From contig NZ_JBPYCR010000009.1 of NCBI RefSeq assembly GCF_051846915.1, forward strand, positions 47,188 through 111,187: 64,000 nucleotides of DNA, read 5' to 3'. Of this stretch, positions 7,104 to 14,447 are shown one piece after another; the stretch's first letter is position 1, and every line of letters begins with the position of its first letter. A program made the position numbers and the translations under genes. The notes under the pieces were generated by a model. That model did not search any database. It saw nothing but the letters and a program-made list of their open reading frames with translations, and was not told the origin of the DNA. Origin of the DNA: JBPYCR01 sp051846915 (lineage in GTDB: Bacteria; Bacillota; Bacilli; Bacillales; Amphibacillaceae).

Positions 7104-7940
7104 ATGGAAAAACAAGTGGAAAGCATTGTTCGACAAGTCGTCGAGGATGTTTTAAGAAAAAAAGGATTTGCGAAAAACGAAAGACGACAGCTCGTTATTG
7201 CAAACTGGAAAATGAACATGACGCTTGAAAAGGCGGAAGTGTTTCTTGAACAACTCTGTGATAATGGTGAAAATAGAACGAATGATGTTGTCATTTGCCC
7301 ACCCTATACATTACTTTATCCGATGAACAAATTACTGCAAAAGAGAAGCAAAACAATTGGGCTGGGTGCACAAAACCTTCATACTGCACACGAAGGAGCA
7401 CATACTGGAGAAATATCCGCAGCAATGCTGAAAGAACTGGATTGCCAGTATGTGATTGTCGGTCATTCGGAAAGACGTGCTGCCGGTGAAACGGATGGAA
7501 TGGTTCATGAAAAGATAAAACGGGCGTTGGAGATAGGATTAAATCCAGTCATATGTGTCGGTGAAACAATCGAACAAAGGGAACAGGGCTTTACCAATGA
7601 AGTGGTGAATCATCAACTCCTGCAAGCTTTGGAAGGGATAAACGACTTCTCAAAACTTATTATCGCTTATGAACCGGTATGGGCTATCGGAACCGGTCGA
7701 TCGGCGTCACCTGACGAAGCTCAAACCGTTCATGAAGCCATTCGTCTAACATTAAGTGAAATTTGTGGCACGGATTCGGAGGCAATGCCCATTTTATATG
7801 GAGGTTCAGTAAAACCCGACAATGCAGGCATCTTATCAAACATGAAGGATATTGATGGCTTTCTTGTTGGTGGCGCAAGTTTAGTAGCTAATGATTTTCA
7901 GAAGATCGTTGGAACGCTTCGTAAGGGGATGGATAGTTGA
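7104..7940 (+). CDS. tpiA: Triosephosphate isomerase with encapsulation peptide
   Basis: A 278-residue TPI, about 25 longer than normal. The extra N-terminus (KQVESIVRQVVEDVLRKKG) is an amphipathic helix of the encapsulation-peptide kind, so the enzyme is probably carried into the lumen. The catalytic set is intact: Lys36 in NWKMNM, His121 in VGHSERR, Glu190 in YEPVWAIGTG, and the phosphate loop GGSVKPDN. It interconverts glyceraldehyde-3-P, the second product of DeoC, and DHAP. It sits inside the BMC operon and overlaps the next gene by one base. A housekeeping TPI would be expected in the glycolytic cluster elsewhere. Confidence 0.93.
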   Translation: MEKQVESIVRQVVEDVLRKKGFAKNERRQLVIANWKMNMTLEKAEVFLEQLCDNGENRTNDVVICPPYTLLYPMNKLLQKRSKTIGLGAQNLHTAHEGAHTGEISAAMLKELDCQYVIVGHSERRAAGETDGMVHEKIKRALEIGLNPVICVGETIEQREQGFTNEVVNHQLLQALEGINDFSKLIIAYEPVWAIGTGRSASPDEAQTVHEAIRLTLSEICGTDSEAMPILYGGSVKPDNAGILSNMKDIDGFLVGGASLVANDFQKIVGTLRKGMDS

Positions 7941-8401
7941 TGAAAAAAATTGCCATTGGAAGTGATCATGGTGGATTTGAACTAAAGGAAAAAATCAAAA
8001 AAGAGTTAACCGAAAAAGGGTATGAAATTGTTGATTATGGCTGTAATGAAGGAGAATCGGCTGACTATCCAGATATTGCCTTCCTCGTTGCAGAAAGTGT
8101 CGCAACTAATGACGATTACGTCGGAATTATTATAGACGGTGTCGGCATTGGAAGTGCGATGACTGCAAATAAAGTACCGGGAGTACGCTGTGCAGTTTGT
8201 TGGGATCTCTCCTCTGTTATTAACAGTAGAGATCATAATAATGCAAATGTCCTTTCAATCGGAGGTCAAACATTAGGCCCGGGACTCGCCGTGCAAATGG
8301 TTAACAAATGGTTGGAGACTGATTTTTCCGGAGGTCGCCATGATCGCAGAGTAACAAAGATGATGGAAATTGAAAGTCGTTTTATTGGACGAGGAAAGTA
8401 G
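7940..8401 (+). CDS. rpiB: RpiB/LacAB-family sugar-phosphate isomerase with changed catalytic residue
   Basis: A 153-residue protein of the RpiB family (ribose-5-P to ribulose-5-P, or related aldose-ketose isomerisation). Asp9-His10, His99 (SRDHNNANVL), Arg133 and Arg137 (GGRHDRRV) match E. coli RpiB positions. The catalytic Cys66 of E. coli RpiB, in the CGTGVG loop, is replaced by Asp66 (IIIDGVGIG). The base is therefore different or the substrate has changed. ATG 7940 overlaps the TPI stop by one base (TGATG). It lacks an encapsulation helix, so its place in or outside the shell is unclear. Presence of RpiB with DeoC is the mark of the so-called sugar-phosphate-utilising BMC type. Confidence 0.85.
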   Translation: MKKIAIGSDHGGFELKEKIKKELTEKGYEIVDYGCNEGESADYPDIAFLVAESVATNDDYVGIIIDGVGIGSAMTANKVPGVRCAVCWDLSSVINSRDHNNANVLSIGGQTLGPGLAVQMVNKWLETDFSGGRHDRRVTKMMEIESRFIGRGK

Positions 8402-8410
8402 GTCTTTGTT

Positions 8411-8710
8411 ATGTATATCGGCAAAGTCGTAGGCAACGTCGTTTGTACACAGAAAGATGAAGGATTAAACGGGTTAAAATTAATGGTCGTCCAGCCGTTA
8501 AAAGATGACCTTACTCCAAAAGGAAAATTGCAAATTGCTATTGATACGCTGGGACAGGCAGGAAAAGATGATATTGTTTATTTAGCGAAAAGCGGCGAGT
8601 CGAGCTTACCGCTTAAAAAGCAAAAAGAACTCGTTCCATCAGACGCAGGGATTATGGGAATAATTGATTACTATCATATACAAGACCAAGGAGGAAACAA
8701 AGATGAATAA
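8411..8710 (+). CDS. BMC-P shell vertex protein (EutN/CcmL family), second copy
   Basis: A 99-residue pentamer-forming shell protein. It opens YIGKVVGNVVCTQK and carries GLKLMVVQPL and the closing AGIMGIIDYYHI typical of EutN/CcmL. Its end overlaps the next BMC-H gene by 8 bp, and the strong AGGAGG used by that gene lies within its last codons, so translation of the two is probably coupled. It differs clearly from the copies at 4965 and 8975. Confidence 0.88.
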   Translation: MYIGKVVGNVVCTQKDEGLNGLKLMVVQPLKDDLTPKGKLQIAIDTLGQAGKDDIVYLAKSGESSLPLKKQKELVPSDAGIMGIIDYYHIQDQGGNKDE

Positions 8711-8975
8711 CGCATTGGGAATGATTGAAACAAAAGGATTAGTAGGGGCAGTAGAAGCAGCAGACGCCATGATGAAAGCAGCAAATGTGGAACTAGTTGG
8801 GAAAGTTCAAGTCGGTGGTGGCCTTGTAACAGTAATGGTCCGTGGAGATGTTGGTGCTGTGAAAGCTGCGACAGAAGCAGGTGCTGAGGCAGCCGGACGT
8901 GTCGGTGAATTCTTATCTGTGCATGTGATCCCACGCCCACATCAAGAAGTCGAGAAAATGTTGCCTAAGCTATAA
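8703..8975 (+). CDS. BMC-H shell hexamer protein
   Basis: A 90-residue BMC-H protein, close to the core of the one at 6811: NALGMIETKGLVGAVEAAD, VRGDVGAVKAATEAGAEA, SVHVIPRPHQE. ATG 8703 is chosen because AGGAGG precedes it; an upstream in-frame ATG at 8664 lies deep in the BMC-P gene without a site. Probably the main facet protein. The next gene starts on the last base of its stop codon. Confidence 0.93.
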   Translation: MNNALGMIETKGLVGAVEAADAMMKAANVELVGKVQVGGGLVTVMVRGDVGAVKAATEAGAEAAGRVGEFLSVHVIPRPHQEVEKMLPKL

Positions 8976-9250
8976 TGAAGCTGGCTAAAGTAATCGGGAA
9001 TGTCGTTTCTACCGTCAAGACCGAAAGCCATCACCGGTTAAAACTAATGATAGTCGAGCCTGTTGATCAGAACGGCCGAACGATTGCCGATTCATTTATT
9101 GCGGTCGACCGCGCACAGGCTGGGGCTGGGGATTATGTCCTGATTATGGAAGAAGGCGGGTCAGCCCGGAAAATATTGAACGATCCTGAAGGTGCGGTAG
9201 ACGCCATTATCGTAGGTATTGTAGATAAAATTGAAGAAAGACCTGAATAA
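8975..9250 (+). CDS. BMC-P shell vertex protein (EutN/CcmL family), third copy
   Basis: A 91-residue EutN/CcmL-type vertex protein, the most compact of the three. It opens KLAKVIGNVVSTVKTESHH, has LKLMIVEPVD and SFIAVDRAQAGAGDYVLI, and closes DAIIVGIVDKIE. Its ATG overlaps the BMC-H stop by one base (TAATG). Three distinct pentamer genes with two hexamer genes and no BMC-T trimer make up the visible shell. Confidence 0.9.
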   Translation: MKLAKVIGNVVSTVKTESHHRLKLMIVEPVDQNGRTIADSFIAVDRAQAGAGDYVLIMEEGGSARKILNDPEGAVDAIIVGIVDKIEERPE

Positions 9251-9278
9251 GGAAATTATACATCGGAGGTGAGTTCAG

Positions 9279-10085
9279 GTGAGTGTGGAAATGGAAAAAT
9301 TAGTTGAACAAATTACAGCACAAGTAATGAATAAAATTTCAAGTAATAATGAAGCACAACCAAATGAAACGAAACCTGCTGTAAGTAAACCTGCAGCTTA
9401 TCAAAATAAAATCATCACCGGAGCACAAATAGCCCGGATGATTGACCATACATTATTAAAACCTGAAGCTACGAAGGAACAAATTATAACATTGTGTGAG
9501 GAAGCGGTAGAATATCAATTTGCAACGGTTTGTATTAATCCTGGCTGGGTACCAACAGCGGCAAAAGAACTGGAAGGCACAAATGTAGGAATCACAACAG
9601 TTATTGGCTTTCCATTAGGTGCAACAAGTACATTTACCAAAATTTCTGAGACACGTGATGCAATAGCGTCCGGAGCAACGGAAGTTGATATGGTTATTAA
9701 CATTGGGGCACTGAAATCAGGTGACCATGATACTGTGAAAAAAGACATTGAAGGTGTCGTTCTCGCCGCAGGTGGTCAGGCAGTCGTAAAAGTAATTATT
9801 GAAACCGGCTTTTTGACAGAAGAGGAAAAGAAAAAGGCTTGCATGCTTTCTAAAATGGCCGGAGCTGATTTTGTGAAAACGTCAACCGGATTCGGGCCAG
9901 GCTGTGCCACACCGGAAGACATCGCATTGATGAGAGAAACCGTTGGGCCAGACTTGGGCGTCAAAGCTTCTGCATGTGTCAGAGACCTTGATACAGCTAG
10001 AAGTATGATTGCAGCAGGAGCTACTCGAATTGGTGCAAGCTCTGGTAAAGAGATTGTTAAAGGCGGTAAAGGCAGCGGATATTAA
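9279..10085 (+). CDS. deoC: Deoxyribose-phosphate aldolase with encapsulation peptide
   Basis: A 268-residue DERA that cleaves 2-deoxyribose-5-P to acetaldehyde and glyceraldehyde-3-P. It is about 45 residues longer than B. subtilis DeoC because of an N-terminal helix (MEKLVEQITAQVMNKIS) and a Pro/Lys/Asn linker, the typical plan of an encapsulated enzyme. The Schiff-base Lys is in ADFVKTSTGFG, with the conserved Asp of VDMVINIGALK and the Lys of GVKASACVRD. The usual GGV after that Lys is SACV here. Start GTG 9279 has CGGAGGTGA 6 bases before it. It is the signature enzyme of the locus, last in the operon. Confidence 0.94.
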   Translation: MSVEMEKLVEQITAQVMNKISSNNEAQPNETKPAVSKPAAYQNKIITGAQIARMIDHTLLKPEATKEQIITLCEEAVEYQFATVCINPGWVPTAAKELEGTNVGITTVIGFPLGATSTFTKISETRDAIASGATEVDMVINIGALKSGDHDTVKKDIEGVVLAAGGQAVVKVIIETGFLTEEEKKKACMLSKMAGADFVKTSTGFGPGCATPEDIALMRETVGPDLGVKASACVRDLDTARSMIAAGATRIGASSGKEIVKGGKGSGY

Positions 10086-10149
10086 CGTATAGGCTGTCTC
10101 GAAGTGTCAAAAAAACCTCTATATTATTACAATCGAATAAAGTTACAAA

Positions 10150-10195
10150 AAGGTGGCATGGAAATATAAAATTTATTTTTGTGCCACCTTATTAT
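10150..10195. terminator. Hairpin between deoC and scoB
   Basis: AAGGTGGCA (10150-10158) pairs perfectly with TGCCACCTT (10182-10190) across a 23-base AT-rich loop. The two genes converge here, so it may end transcription from both sides. It lacks a clean T-run. Confidence 0.55.
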
Positions 10196-10278
10196 ATTTA
10201 TTTTCGATAGTTAGATCAAAGGCTTTTCTTTTCTATGCGAGATGGATTAATTACGTTTGACCTTATCATCGTGCATAT

Positions 10279-10947
10279 TTAAAAAGTATTTTCCTTTAAA
10301 TCTTTAGCAACTGTTAGTGGAGCCTCTGTCGTCTCAATGACTTCCTGAACGGTAAATCCTTTGGCGACTTCTTCTAAGACAAGCCCGTTTTCTGTTACTC
10401 GGATAACTGCTCTTTCGGTAATGATTTTATTTACTACACCCATACCAGTCAGAGGAAGCGTGCATTTTCTTAGGATTTTCGCATCTTCATTTTTCGTTAC
10501 GTGATCCATTATAACAATGACCTTCTTGGCGCCATTAACGAGATCCATTGCACCGCCCATGCCTTTAATCATTTTACCTGGAATCATCCAATTGGCAAGA
10601 TCGCCAGTTTCTGACACTTCCATGCCTCCAAGGATGGCCACATCGATATGACCTCCGCGGATCATAGCGAATGATTCGGCATTATCGAAAAATGCTGCTC
10701 CCGGAATGGTAGTAACGGTTTCTTTTCCGGCATTTATCAAATCCGGATCAATTTCCGCTTCCGTGGGATATGGTCCAGTACCAAGCAAGCCATTTTCCGA
10801 TTGAAGAATAACTTGCTTATTGTCGGATATATAATTTGCAACGAGTGTTGGCATGCCAATTCCTAAATTGACATACGAGCCATCCAGTATTTCTTTCTCG
10901 GCCCGACGTGCAATTTTTTCGCGATTAGCTACTTTCTTTACAGTCAT
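10279..10947 (-). CDS. scoB: 3-oxoacid CoA-transferase subunit B
   Basis: A 222-residue beta subunit of a succinyl-CoA:3-oxoacid (or acetate/acetoacetate) CoA-transferase. The catalytic Glu is in SENGLLG near residue 51, and LGIGMPTLVANYI is the family opening. Together with the A subunit upstream it moves CoA between acids, for example succinyl-CoA to acetoacetate. It is the last gene of a minus-strand unit with the methylcitrate genes. Start ATG follows AGAGGTG. Confidence 0.92.
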   Translation of the reverse strand: MTVKKVANREKIARRAEKEILDGSYVNLGIGMPTLVANYISDNKQVILQSENGLLGTGPYPTEAEIDPDLINAGKETVTTIPGAAFFDNAESFAMIRGGHIDVAILGGMEVSETGDLANWMIPGKMIKGMGGAMDLVNGAKKVIVIMDHVTKNEDAKILRKCTLPLTGMGVVNKIITERAVIRVTENGLVLEEVAKGFTVQEVIETTEAPLTVAKDLKENTF

Positions 10948-11015
10948 TTTAACACCTCTTTCTAAAAGTAGTATGAAACTATTCGTTTTACCGAGTTAGT
11001 CTGATGTGAACAGAA

Positions 11016-11705
11016 TCAAGCAGTTACAGTTCGTCTTTCAATTCGTTTTTCCTGATCTCCTTGAACGATTCTTTGTACATAAATACTCGGTGTATGGATG
11101 GTATTAGGATCCAGTTCTCCGGTTTCATGAATTTCTTCTGCCTCAGCAATCGTTATTTTCCCTGCAGCAGCAATAATTGGGTTAAAGTTTTGCGCTGTTT
11201 TGTTATAAATTAAATTGCCCATTTTATCCGCCTTCCACGCCCGTACAATGCTGAAGTCGGCGATTAGTGCTTCTTCCAATACGTATTCTTTGCCGTTGAA
11301 GTTACGAGTTTCTTTCCCCTCTGCAATCGGGGTTCCTACGCCGGCTGGGGTATAAAAGGCGGGAATCCCTGCACCACCTGCCCGGATTTTTTCGGCGAGC
11401 GTTCCTTGCGGAGTCAGTTCAACCTCGATAATGCCATCTATTACCTGTCGTTCAAAAGCTTTGTTTTCGCCTACATATGAGCCGATCATCTTTTTGACTT
11501 GTTTGTTTTTAAGCAATAAGCCAAGCCCCCAATCGTCAATGCCACAATTGTTGGAAATGATCGTTAAATCTTTTACATTTTTCTCAACAAGGGCGAGTAT
11601 CGCATTTTCGGGAATTCCACATAGACCAAATCCTCCAACCATCAGGGTGGAACCGTCTTCGATATCTGCAACAGCTTCTTTGAACGTAGAATATACTTGT
11701 TTAAT
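11016..11705 (-). CDS. scoA: 3-oxoacid CoA-transferase subunit A, apparent ATT start
   Basis: The alpha subunit of the CoA-transferase, about 229 residues. Motifs MVGGFGLCGIPENAI (CoA-binding loop) and GAGIPAFYTPAGVGT are clear. The first ATG (11642) would cut off 21 well-matching residues. Upstream the frame reads IKQVYSTFKEAVADIEDG, as in family members, beginning at ATT 11705, with AAGGAGG eight bases before it (GGAGG 11718-11714) and no ATG, GTG or TTG in reach. ATT (or ATC 11708) therefore seems to be the start. It pairs with ScoB 69 bp downstream. Confidence 0.9.
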   Translation of the reverse strand: MKQVYSTFKEAVADIEDGSTLMVGGFGLCGIPENAILALVEKNVKDLTIISNNCGIDDWGLGLLLKNKQVKKMIGSYVGENKAFERQVIDGIIEVELTPQGTLAEKIRAGGAGIPAFYTPAGVGTPIAEGKETRNFNGKEYVLEEALIADFSIVRAWKADKMGNLIYNKTAQNFNPIIAAAGKITIAEAEEIHETGELDPNTIHTPSIYVQRIVQGDQEKRIERRTVTA

Positions 11706-11805
11706 GATAAAAACCTCCTTTATACCAACTTGCTCTAGTCTGTTATAATTTTATAGATATATTATAGCGTGAATATATATTACCTTCTTTTTGTTGTAAA
11801 GATAT

Positions 11806-11849
11806 GAAAAAACGATGATTCTCTTACTTAAATACGAGAATCATCGTTT
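11806..11849 (-). terminator. Intrinsic terminator after prpB
   Basis: AAACGATGATTCTC (11810-11823) and GAGAATCATCGTTT (11836-11849) form a perfect 14-bp stem with a 12-base loop. On the minus strand it is followed by a short T-run. It lies right after the prpB stop and would limit read-through into scoAB, which may have its own promoter. Confidence 0.8.
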
Positions 11850-11860
11850 GTTGAATAGAA

Positions 11861-12772
11861 TCAAGAATGTTCGTCCGTTAGAACTGTTTTTGCGATCGCT
11901 TCATCCAATGCTTCGAATTCATCGAGATTAATTGTTTCATATAGCTCTTTTCGTGTTTGCATGTCCTCTATACCATTTTCTTGCGTGCCTTCCGTTTTGA
12001 TTAATTGGAAAATCCGTTCATATGCTTTTGCGGCAACACGTAAGGAAGTAACGGGATAGATAACCATGGAGTAACCCATTTCTTCAAATTCGCCCGCTTT
12101 TATAAATGGCGTTTTTCCGAATTCGGTCATGTTTGCTAACAGAGGAACATCAACCTTTTCACTAAATAAGCGAAACTCCTCCTCTGTATGAAGTGCTTCG
12201 GGGAATATACCGTCTGCACCTGCTTCGATGTACAATTCGATTCGTTCAAAGGCGGCATCAATCCCTTCTACAGCCCTTGCATCGGTACGTGCGATAACGA
12301 CAAGCGATGGGGCTGCTTTTTTGATCGCCTTTATTTTATGAGCCATTTCTTCTTTTGGAACGAGCTGTTTTCCATTTAAGTGCCCGCACTTTTTAGGTAG
12401 TTGTTGATCTTCAATTTGCACCGCCGCTACATTTGCTTCCACCATTTCCCGTGCGGTTCGGGCTACGTTCAGCACACCGCCAAATCCGGTGTCGATATCG
12501 ACGAGAACAGGTAAATCAGTTGCTCGTACAAGATCTTTAGCTCGGTCGGCAATTTCTGTTGACGTAACAATGCCAAGGTCAGGTATTCCTTTGCTCGCTG
12601 TATATGCTCCACCGGATAAATAAAGCGCAGAAAATCCGGCGTTTTTTGCTGCAAGAGCCGCCATAGCATCATGAGCTCCGGGCATTTGTAATATTTGTTT
12701 TTCATTTATTAACTGTTTAAACCGATCTGCCAAAACTTCCTGAGAGGATGGTTGGTCAACGATCCAGGCCAT
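11861..12772 (-). CDS. prpB: 2-methylisocitrate lyase
   Basis: A 303-residue enzyme of the isocitrate lyase/PEP mutase family. It splits 2-methylisocitrate into pyruvate and succinate, the last step of propionate breakdown by the methylcitrate cycle. The active-site loop KKCGHL with its Cys is present, as are VDIDTGFGG (metal Asp residues) and ARTDARAVEG. Start ATG has AAGGAGG before it. It matches B. subtilis YqiQ and follows prpD. Confidence 0.93.
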   Translation of the reverse strand: MAWIVDQPSSQEVLADRFKQLINEKQILQMPGAHDAMAALAAKNAGFSALYLSGGAYTASKGIPDLGIVTSTEIADRAKDLVRATDLPVLVDIDTGFGGVLNVARTAREMVEANVAAVQIEDQQLPKKCGHLNGKQLVPKEEMAHKIKAIKKAAPSLVVIARTDARAVEGIDAAFERIELYIEAGADGIFPEALHTEEEFRLFSEKVDVPLLANMTEFGKTPFIKAGEFEEMGYSMVIYPVTSLRVAAKAYERIFQLIKTEGTQENGIEDMQTRKELYETINLDEFEALDEAIAKTVLTDEHS

Positions 12773-12805
12773 GGATGAACCTCCTTCTAATCTTAGTTGT
12801 TATTT

Positions 12806-12885
12806 ATGGGTATTCGGAAATAAGTGTGCGATATTAGCATTACTCATTTTTATTTTTCATGTTCCATATGATAATCCGAATACCC
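12806..12885. repeat. Widely spaced inverted repeat in the prpD-prpB gap
   Basis: GGGTATTCGGA (12806-12816) and TCCGAATACCC (12875-12885) are perfect inverted copies 58 bases apart, in the 151-bp gap just upstream of prpB. They could form a large hairpin in the RNA or two operator halves. No function is known to me. Confidence 0.5.
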
Positions 12886-12923
12886 TTAATTTTTGCAAGC
12901 GTGAAAACTATAAAGGTTTTGTA

Positions 12924-14357
12924 TTACTTTTGAACAAATAAATCGAGAAATTCGTTTACATTCATTGCATCTAAATTTTCTTGATCAGAAAAAGCAGCTT
13001 CAATCGTTTTTCGCTGTTTCATAGTATAGTGAACAGCTAAATTGTTAGCGAATTTTTCATCAATTTGTGGATATGCCTCATCTCTTCTGAAACGGTGACC
13101 GAGTGGATATTCACATTCAATCATTTCGGTTGCTGTACCATCCGTAAACTGAACTTGTACAGCATTGGCAATAGAACGTTTATCTGGATCTAAATAATCT
13201 TTTGTATATTGTTCATTTTCCGTAACGACCATCTTCTCCCTCAATTCATCAATTAACGGGTCAGCAGCAAATTCATGCTCATAATGCTCTGCGACGATAT
13301 TTCCTTCCATTAAAGCGATGGCTGTAATGTACTGGAGACAATGGTCACGGTCAGCCGGATTATTTAATGGTCCTTTTTTATCAATAATTCGAATTGCTGA
13401 TTCATGTGTTGAAATAACGATTTTATCGATTTCCTTCAATCGACCCTTTACTTGTGGATGCAATTGAATGGCCGCCTCCGCCGCTGTTTGTGCGTGGAAT
13501 TCAGCTGGATAAGAAACTTTAAACAGAACATTTTCCATCACGTATGATGCCATCGGTCTGGCGAGCTTAACGGTTTGTTTATTAAACAAGACATCCTGAA
13601 AACCCCATTCTGGAGCGGTAAGAGCACTTGGATAACCCATTTCGCCTTTGACTGCGAGTAATCCCAGAAAGACTGCACGGCTCGTTGCATCTCCTGCTGC
13701 CCACGACTTCCTCGATCCGGTATTTGGTGCATGACGATATGTGCGTAAACTTGCATTGTCGATCCAGGCGTTAGAAAGAGCATTAATGATCTCTTCACGT
13801 CCACCACCGAGCATTTTTGTCGCTACTGCAGTGGAAGCAATTTTTACAAGTAACACATGGTCAAGGCCGACACGATTAAAGCTATTCTCTAACGCAAGGA
13901 TGCCTTGTATTTCATGTGCTTTAATCATCATTTCCAGTACATCATGAACGGTTAGGGGATTCTTTCCTTGTGCTAAACGATGCTGGCTGACGTAATCGGC
14001 TACAGCTAAAATACTTCCTAAGTTATCAGAAGGATGTCCCCATTCTGCCGCGAGCCATGTATCATTATAATCAAGCCAGCGAATAATTGCCCCGATATCG
14101 AAAGCTGCTTTGACAGGATCGAGCACATGTGTCGTCCCAGGAACTCGCGCCCCGTTCGGAACGGATGTACCGGGAACGATAGGACCGAGAACTTTCGTGC
14201 ATTCCGGATAACGAAGTGCTAAAATACCGCATCCTAAGGAATCTTTTAATACGTAGCGAGCGGTCGTATAAGCTTCCTCACTCGTAATTTCCTTGTTTAA
14301 TACATAGTCGGCGATTTCCTCCAACAATTGATCGGCTGTATTTGTTTCTACCTGCAA
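12924..14357 (-). CDS. prpD: 2-methylcitrate dehydratase
   Basis: A MmgE/PrpD-family enzyme of about 477 residues that dehydrates 2-methylcitrate to 2-methylaconitate. Recognisable blocks are LGCGILALRYPECTK, IRWLDYNDTWLAAEWGHPSD and TGSRKSWAAGDATSRAV. The frame stays open to ATG 14402, but no ribosome site precedes that codon. TTG 14357 has GGGGAAAGGAAG six bases before it and gives an N-terminus like B. subtilis MmgE, so it is preferred. It lies between prpC and prpB in the same unit. Confidence 0.9.
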   Translation of the reverse strand: MQVETNTADQLLEEIADYVLNKEITSEEAYTTARYVLKDSLGCGILALRYPECTKVLGPIVPGTSVPNGARVPGTTHVLDPVKAAFDIGAIIRWLDYNDTWLAAEWGHPSDNLGSILAVADYVSQHRLAQGKNPLTVHDVLEMMIKAHEIQGILALENSFNRVGLDHVLLVKIASTAVATKMLGGGREEIINALSNAWIDNASLRTYRHAPNTGSRKSWAAGDATSRAVFLGLLAVKGEMGYPSALTAPEWGFQDVLFNKQTVKLARPMASYVMENVLFKVSYPAEFHAQTAAEAAIQLHPQVKGRLKEIDKIVISTHESAIRIIDKKGPLNNPADRDHCLQYITAIALMEGNIVAEHYEHEFAADPLIDELREKMVVTENEQYTKDYLDPDKRSIANAVQVQFTDGTATEMIECEYPLGHRFRRDEAYPQIDEKFANNLAVHYTMKQRKTIEAAFSDQENLDAMNVNEFLDLFVQK

Positions 14358-14447
14358 TATACTCTTCCTTTCCCCATATTGTTGTTTGTTATGTCGAATC
14401 ATGCTACAATTTTTAGTTGGCGGGCGGAATTCAACTCCCCAGTTGAT

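Noticed and set aside
3583..10085. Standard Pdu or Eut operon
   Set aside because: No diol dehydratase, glycyl radical enzyme, ammonia-lyase, cobalamin or reactivase genes are present; DeoC, TPI and RpiB indicate a sugar-phosphate BMC.
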